A stretch of 64,000 nt of DNA, taken from contig CAITIQ010000057.1 in NCBI GenBank assembly GCA_903892415.1, positions 18,757-82,756 of the forward strand. The letters are read 5' to 3'. This DNA is from an uncultured delta proteobacterium. Its GTDB lineage: Bacteria > Myxococcota_A > Polyangia > Polyangiales > Polyangiaceae. The translations under genes were made by a program, and so were the position numbers. Positions 51,510 to 60,397 of this stretch are shown one piece after another. The number at the start of each line of letters is the position of its first letter. Within the stretch, counting starts at the first letter, position 1. Below the pieces are notes generated by a model. The model ran no database searches and was not told the DNA's origin. It saw only the letters and a list, made by a program, of their open reading frames with translations.

Positions 51510-53054
51510 ATGCGAGAGCTCGTCCTAATCCTCGATTTCGGTTCGCAAACCACGCAGCTCATCGCGCGCCGCATTCGCGAGAGCAACGTCTATTGCGAGA
51601 TCCATCCGGGCACGCTTTCGCTCGAGGCGATCAAAGCCAAGGCGCCCAAGGCCATCGTGCTCTCGGGCGGACCGAGCAGCGTCTACGACGAAGGCGCACC
51701 TTCCGTTGACCGCGGCGTGTTCGAGCTCGGGGTGCCTGTTCTCGGCATTTGTTACGGCGCACAGCTGATGGCTCACCTCACGGGTGGCCACGTCGAGCGG
51801 GCCGAACACCGCGAGTACGGGCCAGCAACGATGCAGGTGAGCCAGCCTCGCGGCGTGCTGACGTTTGCACAAGCCGGTGAATCGCTGGACGTTTGGATGA
51901 GTCACGGTGATCGCATCGAGTCGCTTCCCACTGGCTTCGAGACGCTCGCAACGACCCCGAGCACGCCGTTCTGCGTCGTGGGGCATCACGCCCTCAAGCA
52001 GTACGGGATGCAGTTCCACCCCGAAGTCGTTCACACCAAGCGTGGCAAGGCCATCCTTGACGCCTTCTTGTTCGAGGTAGCCGGACTGACCCCTTCGTGG
52101 ACGCCGGCGTCCTTCGTTGATGAAGCGGTCGAGAAAATCCGCGGTCAAGTCGGTTCGGAGCGGGCGATCCTCGGGCTCTCGGGCGGCGTGGATTCGTCGG
52201 TCGCAGCCGTGCTTTGCGCGCGCGCGCTCGATGAACGGCTTACCTGCATCTTCATCGACAACGGTCTGCTTCGCGAGGGCGAATCGCGCGACGTCGTACG
52301 CATGTTCACCGAGGTCTTTCCGCTAAAGAACCTGATCCACGTCGACGCCAGCTCGGAGTTTCTCAGCCAGCTCGAGGGCGTGACCGATCCTGAGAAGAAG
52401 CGGAAGATCATCGGGCGCGTGTTCATTGAAGTGTTCGAGCGCGAGGCCCGCTCGATCGAAGGCGCCAAGTACTTGGTGCAAGGGACACTCTACCCGGACG
52501 TGATCGAGAGCGTTTCGCTGCGCGGCCCCTCCGCCGTGATCAAGAGCCATCACAACGTCGGTGGCCTACCCGAGAAGATGAATCTCAAGCTTTGCGAGCC
52601 GCTGCGCGAGCTATTCAAGGATGAGGTTCGTCGCGTTGGTGAGGCGATGAGCATGCCGCACGAGTTGCTCTACCGTCACCCCTTCCCCGGCCCTGGCCTC
52701 GCCGTGCGCTGCCTTGGCGCGCTCACACCCGAGCGGCTGACCGCGCTGCGTAAAGCAGACGCGATCTTTCTCGATGAGATTCGCAAAGCCGGGCTCTACG
52801 ACGAAATTTGGCAGGCGTTTGCGGCGCTGCTCCCGGTTCGAAGTGTCGGAGTCATGGGGGATGATCGAACCTACGACGAGGCAGTTGCGCTGCGTGCCGT
52901 TACGAGCACCGACGGTATGACAGCCGATTGGTACCGCATGCCGCACGAGGTTTTGGCGCGCGCGTCGACTCGTATCATCAACGAAGTTCGCGGGGTTAAC
53001 CGCGTGGCGTATGACATCTCCTCAAAGCCGCCGGCGACCATCGAGTGGGAGTGA
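51510..53054 (+). CDS. guaA: GMP synthase (glutamine-hydrolysing) GuaA
   Basis: GuaA aminates XMP to GMP. From ATG 51510 the 514-residue product has the class I amidotransferase domain with Cys81 (GICYGAQLM), His170 and Glu172 (MQFHPEV), then the ATP pyrophosphatase P-loop SGGVDSS (224-230) and the C-terminal dimerisation region ending in ISSKPPATIEWE. A GTG at 51492 is an alternative start. A PEGA-like lipoprotein gene follows within 5 bp. Confidence 0.97.
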   Translation: MRELVLILDFGSQTTQLIARRIRESNVYCEIHPGTLSLEAIKAKAPKAIVLSGGPSSVYDEGAPSVDRGVFELGVPVLGICYGAQLMAHLTGGHVERAEHREYGPATMQVSQPRGVLTFAQAGESLDVWMSHGDRIESLPTGFETLATTPSTPFCVVGHHALKQYGMQFHPEVVHTKRGKAILDAFLFEVAGLTPSWTPASFVDEAVEKIRGQVGSERAILGLSGGVDSSVAAVLCARALDERLTCIFIDNGLLREGESRDVVRMFTEVFPLKNLIHVDASSEFLSQLEGVTDPEKKRKIIGRVFIEVFEREARSIEGAKYLVQGTLYPDVIESVSLRGPSAVIKSHHNVGGLPEKMNLKLCEPLRELFKDEVRRVGEAMSMPHELLYRHPFPGPGLAVRCLGALTPERLTALRKADAIFLDEIRKAGLYDEIWQAFAALLPVRSVGVMGDDRTYDEAVALRAVTSTDGMTADWYRMPHEVLARASTRIINEVRGVNRVAYDISSKPPATIEWE

Positions 53055-53059
53055 GCAGC

Positions 53060-53353
53060 ATGTTGCGACATTGCCTGACCTTGTGCGCGCTGCTGAGCGT
53101 TGGCTGCGGTGCTCAGCTCGAAACGGTCTCCCTCAAGCTGAGCGCCAACGTCGACGACGCTGAAGTGACGATCGACGACGAGGCCGTTGGCAGCGTGGCC
53201 CGCGTTGAAAAGCGCGGAGTCGCGTTGCCGCCAGGCAAGCACCGTATCTCAATCGAGAAGACCGGCTATTTCCCGTATGACGGCGAGGTTCTCGCCAAAC
53301 CGGGGGACAAGGCCGTCATCGTCGAAGTCACGCTTGAGAAGGTCCCCGACTGA
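53060..53353 (+). CDS. Small PEGA-like lipoprotein
   Basis: The ATG at 53060 lies 5 bp after the guaA stop, with GGGAG upstream; a GTG at 53051 is also possible. The 97 residues have a signal peptide ending in LSVGCGAQL. A PEGA-type beta sandwich follows (DDAEVTIDDEAVGS, GVALPPGKHRISIEKTGYFP), a surface-linked domain thought to bind other proteins or sugars. A strong hairpin follows downstream. Confidence 0.75.
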   Translation: MLRHCLTLCALLSVGCGAQLETVSLKLSANVDDAEVTIDDEAVGSVARVEKRGVALPPGKHRISIEKTGYFPYDGEVLAKPGDKAVIVEVTLEKVPD

Positions 53354-53380
53354 TTGCTTCGCTTGCCCTGCAAAAGCAGA

Positions 53381-53405
53381 AAGGCCCGCAAAGGCTGCGG
53401 GCCTT
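53381..53405. terminator. Strong bidirectional hairpin between convergent genes
   Basis: AAGGCCCGCA and TGCGGGCCTT form a perfect 10-bp stem with a five-base loop, about 28 bp after the PEGA-like lipoprotein stop and 53 bp from the stop of the convergent lipoprotein. The A-rich and T-rich edges of the stem fit an intrinsic-type terminator working in both directions. Confidence 0.65.
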
Positions 53406-53457
53406 CCATCACGCGCAAACCGCGGTATCTGAAACCACGGTATCTCGAGCGCTGCGG

Positions 53458-54096
53458 TCAGGAACCAGTTGGCGGCGGAGGCGTACCAAACACGCGCATG
53501 TAAACGTTGCGCAGCGTATTGCCCGATTCGGGCGTGAAGCCCGAGGCCGCGTAAGGCCACTGAAAGCCGACGCCCTGCGTGTGGTTGCAAGCGAAGGAGA
53601 TCATCAGCTCAACGTTGGGGCTGCCATCCGGCGGCGTGAAGATCACAGCCATGCCCGGAGTAAAGCAAGGCTGCCGATTCTGGTTGAAGCTTTCCTCATC
53701 CCCGAACAGGTCCAAGATCTCGGACCTGGTATCCTCGTCTCCAGCGCTCTGCTGCAGAATCACGAAGCCATTGTACTTGGGCTGTGCCGGAGCAGTTCCG
53801 GTGCCTCCCGCGCCCCCTGGAAAGGGAAACGGCACACCAGGCATCATCTGCTGCCAGGTCTGCTGCCCTTGCTGCAGGAGCTGGTCCGGCGTGACCCCGG
53901 GGAGCGACAGCCCACCCGGGAAGGGGAAGGAACCACCCCCGGGGATGGGGCTCGCAGCCTGCTGCTCTCCTTGGAGCTTCAGGATCGTCATTTGTGCATC
54001 ATCGAGGTTGTCGAAAGGAGCGGTGCGAGCGGCACAGCCCGTTCCAAGGAAGGCGACAACAACGAACCCAGTGAGTGTGGAGGTGCGAGCGTTCAT
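53458..54096 (-). CDS. Lipoprotein with Gly/Pro/Phe linker
   Basis: ATG 54096 begins a 212-residue protein with a signal peptide ending in FLGTGCAAR. A helical stretch and a Pro/Gly/Phe-rich segment (PGGGSFPFPGGLSLPG, PFPFPGGAGG) precede a conserved-looking C-terminal domain (NGFVILQQSAGDEDTRSEIL, RQPCFTPGMAVIFTPP, MISFACNHTQGVGFQWPY). Function unknown. The two mature cysteines may pair. Confidence 0.7.
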   Translation of the reverse strand: MNARTSTLTGFVVVAFLGTGCAARTAPFDNLDDAQMTILKLQGEQQAASPIPGGGSFPFPGGLSLPGVTPDQLLQQGQQTWQQMMPGVPFPFPGGAGGTGTAPAQPKYNGFVILQQSAGDEDTRSEILDLFGDEESFNQNRQPCFTPGMAVIFTPPDGSPNVELMISFACNHTQGVGFQWPYAASGFTPESGNTLRNVYMRVFGTPPPPTGS

Positions 54097-54192
54097 CGTA
54101 TTTGTCAGACGTAGCACGGCCCAAGTCTGCTGGCGAAAAACAGCACACAGTTGCCGTTGGGAATGTGCTTTTGGGAAACGAGGCGCAACCAA

Positions 54193-54372
54193 TCAGCCAG
54201 CAGTCGCGGCAGCTTTGGAGGCGGCCTTGCGAGCGGCCTTCTCGGACTTCCGCAGCTCCGCAGCGAGGAGACCACAACGAGCCTTCTCAGCGCGCTTGAT
54301 GCGCTTCTTCTTCAGCGGGGTCTGGAGCCACTCGTGACGAAGCCGGATGTTCCACTTTGCAATGTTAGCCAT
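54193..54372 (-). CDS. 59-residue basic Lys/Ala-rich protein
   Basis: The minus strand from ATG 54372 to TGA 54193 encodes 59 residues beginning MANIAKWNIRLRHEWL, followed by LQTPLKKKRIKRAEKARCGL and ending in an Ala/Lys helix (KAARKAASKAAATAG). A good GAAGGA ribosome site lies nine bases before the start. The protein is strongly basic and helical, like a small ribosomal or nucleoid-associated protein, but I recognise no family. It lies 96 bp upstream of the 54096 lipoprotein start and 224 bp from the divergent kinase. Confidence 0.7.
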   Translation of the reverse strand: MANIAKWNIRLRHEWLQTPLKKKRIKRAEKARCGLLAAELRKSEKAARKAASKAAATAG

Positions 54373-54596
54373 GATCTCAAATCCTTCGGTGAAAGGGCGC
54401 GGACCCTAGTCCGCTATGCTTGCAGGCGTCAAGCGCAGACGCGCAACAATTGTTGCGGGCGCAGCCGCTCAGCCGCGGCGCGAGAAGACCTAATCTACCG
54501 CCAGACAAACGACTACCAATCCAAAGGCCGTGCTATGTTGGAACGTCGCGCCATGCAGGCCGTGACAGCTCGCAATCACGGAGCCTACGAAGCAAA

Positions 54597-56456
54597 ATGG
54601 GGACGCATCAGTTAGCTCCGGGGACGGTGTTGGGCCGGTACGAGCTGCTCCTGCCGATCGCATCCGGCGGGATGGCCACCGTCTGGGCCGCCCGACTCAA
54701 GGGCTCTCGCGGCTTCTCGAAGACGGTCGCGATCAAGACCATCCTGCCCTCGCTCTCCGATGATCCAACGTTTGAGCAGATGTTCCTCGACGAGGCGACG
54801 ATCGCCTCCAAGATTCAACATCCGAACGTCGCGCAGATCATAGACCTCGGTGAAGAGGACGAGGTGCTGTTCCTGGCAATGGAATGGGTGGACGGCGAAT
54901 CCCTTTCGACGCTCTCCAAGTTCTCTCGCAAGAACGGCACCGATATCCCGCTTCGTGTCGGACTCAAGATCGCCTCGCAAGCTGCGGCCGGGCTCCACGC
55001 GGCACACGAGCTTCGCGATGAAGACGAACGTTTGCTCGAGCTCGTTCACCGCGATGTTTCACCACAGAACATTTTGGTGTCGGCATCTGGTGTCGTGAAG
55101 ATCGTCGACTTCGGCGTCGCAAAAGCCATGGGCCGAGGCGGGGAGACGACGGCGGGCCAGCTGAAGGGCAAAGTGCCGTTCATGTCCCCCGAACAAGCTC
55201 GCGGCGCGGAGGTGGATCGACGCACCGACATCTTCGCCTTGGGCATCATCCTGTACCGGTTAACCACAGGAACACATCCGTTCTTGGACGACACCGACAT
55301 CAAGACGATGCGCAACATCATCACGCGACCGGTGATGCCACCGCGCGTGAAGAACCCGTCGCTTCCCGTCGAGATTGAGCGCGTCGTCCTGCGCGCCTTG
55401 AACAAGGACCCTGAGCGTCGGCACCAGAGCGCTAGCGAACTCGAGAGCGAGCTCGAAGCGGCAATCGGAGCAGCTTCCGCCTCGATCGGCGGGCCGGTGT
55501 CTCTCGATGAGGTTGGGACCTTCGTGCGTTCGACCTTGGGTGAACGCGATCGCAAGCGGAGAGCGGCCATCCGCGATGCAGCGCTCAAGATTGACGAGGC
55601 TGCGCTCGCGACGTCGGCGGGCACCCCAAGCTCAAGTCCGCCTGAGTCGATGAGCGGCGTGATGTTCACCCGCATGCAGACGCCACCTCGCGCTGCCACA
55701 CGGGCGACCTTGGACTCTGCTGACGTGATGGAGTCGGTTCCAGCGCCGCGCAAGGACGAGGTCACTGAGGCGCGTGCGTACAACGCGAAGACCGTCAAGG
55801 CCGCAGCTCAAGAGCTGTCGGAGTCGGCGGGCGCAAAGCCCGAGGAAGCAAGCGGGTCTTCATCGCTTTCGCAGGTCACGCGCGTCGAGCCGCTCGCGCA
55901 GCGCCCTGCCCTGCCCAGCGAGCCGCCTGTCGTAAGTTCACCCACGCTCGCAGCCGTGGAGGCCATGTCGGATGAGCGGCGCTTGCTCGACGCTCGACGC
56001 AGCAAGCGCGTGTTCGGGGCGGTTGCCGTGAGCCTGGCTGCAGCTTTAACGATCGGCGGACTGACCATCGCCCTAATGAACGGTGATGGAGGCACTGCAG
56101 CGCCAAAACCATCGTCGACAGCAGCGGCAAGCGATGCCCGCAGCGTCGTCAGTGGGACCGACGTTGCGCCTGCAGGTCAGCCGGGCCAAGTGATCGACCT
56201 CGCCTCCCTCCCCGACTCCCCTCCTCCCTCGACCTCAACGGCCGAAGCAGCGGAGCCAGCGGCGACAAAGCCGCTTGCCGTCACCACAACGCCGGCAACG
56301 AGTACCCCCGCTGTCCCCGAGACCGCCGAGCCTAAGCCCACGGCAACCGCCACGCCCGCAACTACAGCCACGGTGGTGGTGGCGAGCGCAAAGCCGGAGC
56401 TCAAGCCCAAGCCGGTCGACACGAGCGTGCCTGTCGTTCAGACTCCAGGCTTCTAG
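54597..56456 (+). CDS. Hanks-type Ser/Thr protein kinase with C-terminal TM
   Basis: ATG 54597 gives a 619-residue kinase with glycine loop IASGGMATVW (21-30), Lys47 (VAIKT), HRDVSPQN (151-158; the VSPQN variant is common in myxobacteria), DFG (171-173) and MSPEQARG. Helical and Ser/Glu-rich linkers lead to a transmembrane helix (VFGAVAVSLAAALTIGGLTI, about 480-500) and a Pro/Ala/Thr-rich outer tail. It should be an active membrane kinase. The next gene, an exported hydrolase-like protein, overlaps its stop by one base, so the two are coupled. Confidence 0.93.
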   Translation: MGTHQLAPGTVLGRYELLLPIASGGMATVWAARLKGSRGFSKTVAIKTILPSLSDDPTFEQMFLDEATIASKIQHPNVAQIIDLGEEDEVLFLAMEWVDGESLSTLSKFSRKNGTDIPLRVGLKIASQAAAGLHAAHELRDEDERLLELVHRDVSPQNILVSASGVVKIVDFGVAKAMGRGGETTAGQLKGKVPFMSPEQARGAEVDRRTDIFALGIILYRLTTGTHPFLDDTDIKTMRNIITRPVMPPRVKNPSLPVEIERVVLRALNKDPERRHQSASELESELEAAIGAASASIGGPVSLDEVGTFVRSTLGERDRKRRAAIRDAALKIDEAALATSAGTPSSSPPESMSGVMFTRMQTPPRAATRATLDSADVMESVPAPRKDEVTEARAYNAKTVKAAAQELSESAGAKPEEASGSSSLSQVTRVEPLAQRPALPSEPPVVSSPTLAAVEAMSDERRLLDARRSKRVFGAVAVSLAAALTIGGLTIALMNGDGGTAAPKPSSTAAASDARSVVSGTDVAPAGQPGQVIDLASLPDSPPPSTSTAEAAEPAATKPLAVTTTPATSTPAVPETAEPKPTATATPATTATVVVASAKPELKPKPVDTSVPVVQTPGF

Positions 56457-57457
56457 TGCGCCAAAGATCTCTAGCCGTTCGCGCGAGTGAACTCGTGGTC
56501 GTCGTCGTCGCACTCGCTGCCTTGCTGGCCTCTCCCGTGCGCAACTCCCATTCACAGGAGTCACTTGCGCAAGCCCAATCGAGCGAAGTGGCGGAGCAAC
56601 CGCAGCCTCTCCCCGCAGAGAATCGCGCGCCAGCTACGACTCGTGTTTCAAACTCGCTCGCGGCCTTCAGCTGCAACGTGCCAGACCAAGGACTCGGCGG
56701 TCGGACGCTCGAGAGAGGAGAACAAGGAGTCGAGGTGTTGATTGCACCGGCCGTATTGCTCCCCGATGGTGGCTACGATCTCGTGCTGCATTTCCACGGC
56801 AAAGAGCCTGTGCGACGGATCACCGCAGCGTCCAATCTGCAAGTGATCGTCGCCTCCCTCGACAAAGGGGACTCGTCGGGAGACTACGCAGGCCTCTTTC
56901 AAAGCAAGGCCGACCTGGAGTCATTGCTGCGCGGTATCGACGCGACCGTCTCAGCCAGCACCGGGCAACAGGCGCATGTTCGCTCGCTGCTCGTGTCCTC
57001 GTTCTCGGCCGGTTTCGAGGCTGTGCGGCAGGTCCTTACGGTCGGCGGCGACCTGCCCGTGCTCACGGGCGTTCTGCTGCTCGACTCGCTGTACGGCAGC
57101 TATCAGGGCGTCTCCAAGAGCGTGGATCTGGAGCGTTTGGCTCCCTTCGAGACCTTTGCCAGGCGATCGCTCGAGTCCTCTCAAACGAGCTTTCTCCTGA
57201 CTCATAGCCGAGTGCCCACGGAGGGTTACGCCAACACTGCCGAAGTAGCGGACACCCTGATCGAACGACTGCTGCTGCGAGTCGATCGAACTCGCTCAGG
57301 CGGTGCCCGCTCACTGGAGCGGCGCGCAGAGGAGAAGGGCGTTACCATCCGTGGTTACGCGGGCTCGGATCGCGACGCACATTGCGCGCATCTCGGCTTG
57401 TTTCCCGAGCTCGTGGCGAGCTGGCAAGAGCGGGCTCGCGGCGCCTCGGCGCGCTAA
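56456..57457 (+). CDS. Exported alpha/beta-hydrolase-like protein
   Basis: A GTG at 56456 shares one base with the kinase stop. The 333-residue product begins with a hydrophobic export segment (ELVVVVVALAALLAS). The rest resembles a divergent alpha/beta hydrolase: LVLHFHGKEPVRRI (oxyanion side), RSLLVSSFSAGFEAV with a serine in an S-x-S-A-G elbow, and VLLLDSLYGSYQ. A late histidine is seen in DRDAHCAHLGLFP. Substrate unknown. Coupling to the kinase suggests a common pathway. The last 4 bp overlap the convergent roadblock-like gene. Confidence 0.65.
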   Translation: MRQRSLAVRASELVVVVVALAALLASPVRNSHSQESLAQAQSSEVAEQPQPLPAENRAPATTRVSNSLAAFSCNVPDQGLGGRTLERGEQGVEVLIAPAVLLPDGGYDLVLHFHGKEPVRRITAASNLQVIVASLDKGDSSGDYAGLFQSKADLESLLRGIDATVSASTGQQAHVRSLLVSSFSAGFEAVRQVLTVGGDLPVLTGVLLLDSLYGSYQGVSKSVDLERLAPFETFARRSLESSQTSFLLTHSRVPTEGYANTAEVADTLIERLLLRVDRTRSGGARSLERRAEEKGVTIRGYAGSDRDAHCAHLGLFPELVASWQERARGASAR

Positions 57458-58758
57458 CGCTTGGGCTTGTCGGAGGGTCGCTGCTTCGCAACAGGCAAGG
57501 ACGAAGCGGGCGGCAACTTACGTTTGGCGGTCGACTTGCCACTTGCGCTTGGCCACACTGACTTGTCACGCGTCGAACTCGAGGGCGCCGGCCGGTCTTC
57601 CTTTTCTTTCTCCTTTGGCGGGCGGGCCCAGGTGCTCGGCGGCCGGGCAGGAGGCTGGCTTCGGCGCCGGGGCGGTTCACGATCACCCGACTTCTCCTCG
57701 AGCGATTCGGCCAGCGCCGAGTGCCATATCTCGATGTTGGAGTCGCGCGGCTTGGAGTCGATGGCGGGGACCGGGGCTCGAGGCGGCTCGACGGTAGGCG
57801 CAGGCTTGGCAGCCTTGGTGGGCTTCGACCGACCTGCAATCACCGTACGCGTCTTGGTTGTTTCGAGCACCACCGGGCCAAGCCCTTGTCGCAGCCGCTC
57901 GGCCAGTTCAAACCGGCGCTTCGCGTCCTCGGGCCGCTCAGTGAAAGGCAGCGTCGTGCGGTCCGTTACATCCAGCTCGGCTCCATCGATCGCCGGGAGG
58001 CTAATCACGTCCACGCGAATGTCAGGGACGCTGCTGCGCGGGTCCCCAGCTGGCAACATTGAAAGCTCGATCTCGCCCAGGGTTCTGCGCCCAATCGTGC
58101 TCGTGCTGTAGGTAATTTCTGGCGCATCACGGTCGATCTCGATCGCGGCGAGCGTTGCACGCCCCATCTTCGTCTGGGCGATCGTGATGGTCGGCATGTC
58201 GTCCGAGTCATCAAGCTCAAACGGCTCCACCGCCGGGGTGACCGCGGCTGGCGAAGGGTTGGCAACGAGCGGCTCCTCTTTGGTCTCTTCAACCGCAGGA
58301 TCACTTGCGCGTCGCCCTCCTCGAGACTTCACGCCTTCCGACTTCTCCTTGTCCTTTCGCCCTGGGCGACGGCGTTCACGACGCTCAGCCTCAGCCATGA
58401 GCAGCTTGTCGAGGGCGGCGGTACCTTCAGCAATGGCGTCGCTGACGTAGAGCTGCTCGGCAAACGTCGCCATCACGACGCACAGGATCGCCTCTTCACG
58501 GGCTGCGACGTACACGTCCACCGGCGCAGCCCCACCGAACGGCACCAGCATCTCCCGCGGCACATCCACATGCGAGACACTGCCGCGCTTCTCACGCAGC
58601 TGCTTCTCAGCCACTGCGAGCAAAGCTTTGCGGCCGGACTCGGGCATGTTCTCGGGCGCTTTTCGCGTGGCCAAGCGGCCTCGCCGAGTAAGCACGAACG
58701 CAAAGTCGGCCCGAGCAGCCTCACAAACCCGATCAACGATGGAGTCGAGGCTTATCAC
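57454..58758 (-). CDS. Protein with N-terminal roadblock/LC7-like domain and disordered tail
   Basis: The first 120 residues (ARADFAFVLTRRGRLATRK, LLAVAEKQLREKR, FGGAAPVDVYVAAREEAILC) have the alpha-beta layout of a roadblock/LC7 domain, as in MglB-type GTPase regulators. The remaining 310 residues are charged and Pro/Lys/Arg/Glu-rich, with two short repeated motifs (TKMGRATLAAIEID, STIGRRTLGEIELS). This could be a regulator of a small GTPase, but no MglA-like partner is in the window. The domain call rests on pattern only. Confidence 0.5.
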   Translation of the reverse strand: MISLDSIVDRVCEAARADFAFVLTRRGRLATRKAPENMPESGRKALLAVAEKQLREKRGSVSHVDVPREMLVPFGGAAPVDVYVAAREEAILCVVMATFAEQLYVSDAIAEGTAALDKLLMAEAERRERRRPGRKDKEKSEGVKSRGGRRASDPAVEETKEEPLVANPSPAAVTPAVEPFELDDSDDMPTITIAQTKMGRATLAAIEIDRDAPEITYSTSTIGRRTLGEIELSMLPAGDPRSSVPDIRVDVISLPAIDGAELDVTDRTTLPFTERPEDAKRRFELAERLRQGLGPVVLETTKTRTVIAGRSKPTKAAKPAPTVEPPRAPVPAIDSKPRDSNIEIWHSALAESLEEKSGDREPPRRRSQPPARPPSTWARPPKEKEKEDRPAPSSSTRDKSVWPSASGKSTAKRKLPPASSLPVAKQRPSDKPKR

Positions 58759-58792
58759 TCAGGCCGATGTTCCCACCGCAGGAGAACCGAGG

Positions 58793-60394
58793 TCAATACG
58801 ACTTCGCGAATAGCACCTGTCGATCGCACGGAACCCCGGTGAAGATGCAAGTCCCCGGCACCAGCGCCGAGGGAACGTCCTCCGGAATGTTGCGAACGGT
58901 GACCTTGAAGCGCTCCTTCAGGTCGTTCTCCACCTTCTCATCGCAGCTAAAGTGGGCGAAAGCAAAGCCGCCACCGTCGGAGCCGCTGAAGAAAGCCTCG
59001 AACTCCTCACGTGAAGTGACGGTCTTGGAGGCGGCGGCGCGGTAAGCAAGAGCCTTCTGCAGTAGGCCGTTCTGCATGTCGTCCAACATGGACACGATGC
59101 CGTTGATGAAGTCCTCGCGCGACATTGACGTTTTGTCTCGAGGACCGCGGTCTCGGCGGCTCACCATCACAGCGGAGGACTCGACGTCGCGAGGCCCGAC
59201 CTCGACCCGCAGCGGGACGCCCTTCTTGATCCAGTCCCAGTTCTTTTCGCCGCCGCGAATGTCGCGAGCGTCCACCTCGACCTCGATCGGCCTGTCGTGG
59301 TAGCGAACCTTCGCCAGATCGGCCTTCAACTGAGCGACGTAGTCCATGACGGCCGCCTTGGTTTCATCCCCACGCAGCACGGGCAACACCACCACATGCG
59401 CGGGAGCTAGCCGAGGCGGAATGATCATGCCGTCGTCATCGGCGTGGGTCATCAGCAGGGCGCCGACCAATCGGGTCGAAACACCCCACGACGTCGTCCA
59501 GGCGTACTCCTCGGTCTCAAGCTTTGTTTGAAAGCGAATGCCGCTGGCCTTCGCAAAATTTTGACCCAGGAAGTGCGAGGTGCCCGCTTGCAGCGCCTTC
59601 TTGTCCTGCATCATCGCTTCGATCGAATAGGTCTCGACCGCGCCGGGGAAGCGCTCGCTCTTGGTCTTGGCTCCATAGTGGACCGGCATCGCCATGTATT
59701 CGGTGGCGAACTTGACGTAGACCTCGAGCATCTTGCGCGTCTCGATCTCGGCCTCCTCACGCGTGGCGTGCGCGGTGTGCCCTTCCTGCCAAAGGAACTC
59801 GGCGGTGCGCAAGAACAGGCGCGTGCGCATCTCCCAGCGCACTACGTTGGCCCACTGGTTGATCAAGAGCGGCAAATCGCGATAGCTCCGCACCCACTGC
59901 GCAAAGCTCGCGCCGATGATCGTCTCGCTGGTCGGGCGCACAATCAAAGGCTCCTCGAGCTTGGCTTTGGGATCCGGAATCAGCCCGCCGCCTTCACCCG
60001 CGATCAGCCTGTGATGCGTGACAACGGCACATTCCTTGGCGAAGCCGTCGACGTGTTCGGCCTCCTTCTCCAAAAAAGACTTCGGGATGAACAGCGGGAA
60101 GTAGGCGTTCTTGTGGCCCGTGGCCTTGAACATCGCGTCGAGCTCGGCTTGGAAGCGCTCCCAAAGCGCGTAGCCCCAAGGCTTGATCACCATGCAACCG
60201 CGAACTGCGGAGTTCTCCGCCAGGTCCGCCGCGCGGACGACCTGCTGGTACCACTCGGCGTAGTCCTCCGCACGCGTCGGCTTGATCGCCGTCTCAACGG
60301 GCTTTGCTGCCTTTTGGTTACCCTTCTGCGCTTCCTTGCTCACACGTTCCTCCAGGCTCGCTCCCTTAGCACGAGAGCGCGGCGGCTCACGCAT
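58793..60394 (-). CDS. proS: Prolyl-tRNA synthetase, ProS type 3 (eukaryote/archaea-like)
   Basis: This 533-residue class II synthetase attaches proline to tRNA-Pro. The blocks GLIPDPKAKLEEPLIVRPTSE, RWEMRTRLFLRTAEFLWQEG and SHFLGQNFAKASGIRF, the anticodon-binding domain and the final C-terminal FAKSY are those of the ProS type lacking the bacterial editing insertion (INS), also found in several deltaproteobacteria. A short Lys/Arg-rich leader precedes the catalytic core. N-formylglutamate amidohydrolase lies 3 bp upstream on the same strand. Confidence 0.95.
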   Translation of the reverse strand: MREPPRSRAKGASLEERVSKEAQKGNQKAAKPVETAIKPTRAEDYAEWYQQVVRAADLAENSAVRGCMVIKPWGYALWERFQAELDAMFKATGHKNAYFPLFIPKSFLEKEAEHVDGFAKECAVVTHHRLIAGEGGGLIPDPKAKLEEPLIVRPTSETIIGASFAQWVRSYRDLPLLINQWANVVRWEMRTRLFLRTAEFLWQEGHTAHATREEAEIETRKMLEVYVKFATEYMAMPVHYGAKTKSERFPGAVETYSIEAMMQDKKALQAGTSHFLGQNFAKASGIRFQTKLETEEYAWTTSWGVSTRLVGALLMTHADDDGMIIPPRLAPAHVVVLPVLRGDETKAAVMDYVAQLKADLAKVRYHDRPIEVEVDARDIRGGEKNWDWIKKGVPLRVEVGPRDVESSAVMVSRRDRGPRDKTSMSREDFINGIVSMLDDMQNGLLQKALAYRAAASKTVTSREEFEAFFSGSDGGGFAFAHFSCDEKVENDLKERFKVTVRNIPEDVPSALVPGTCIFTGVPCDRQVLFAKSY

Positions 60395-60397
60395 CCA

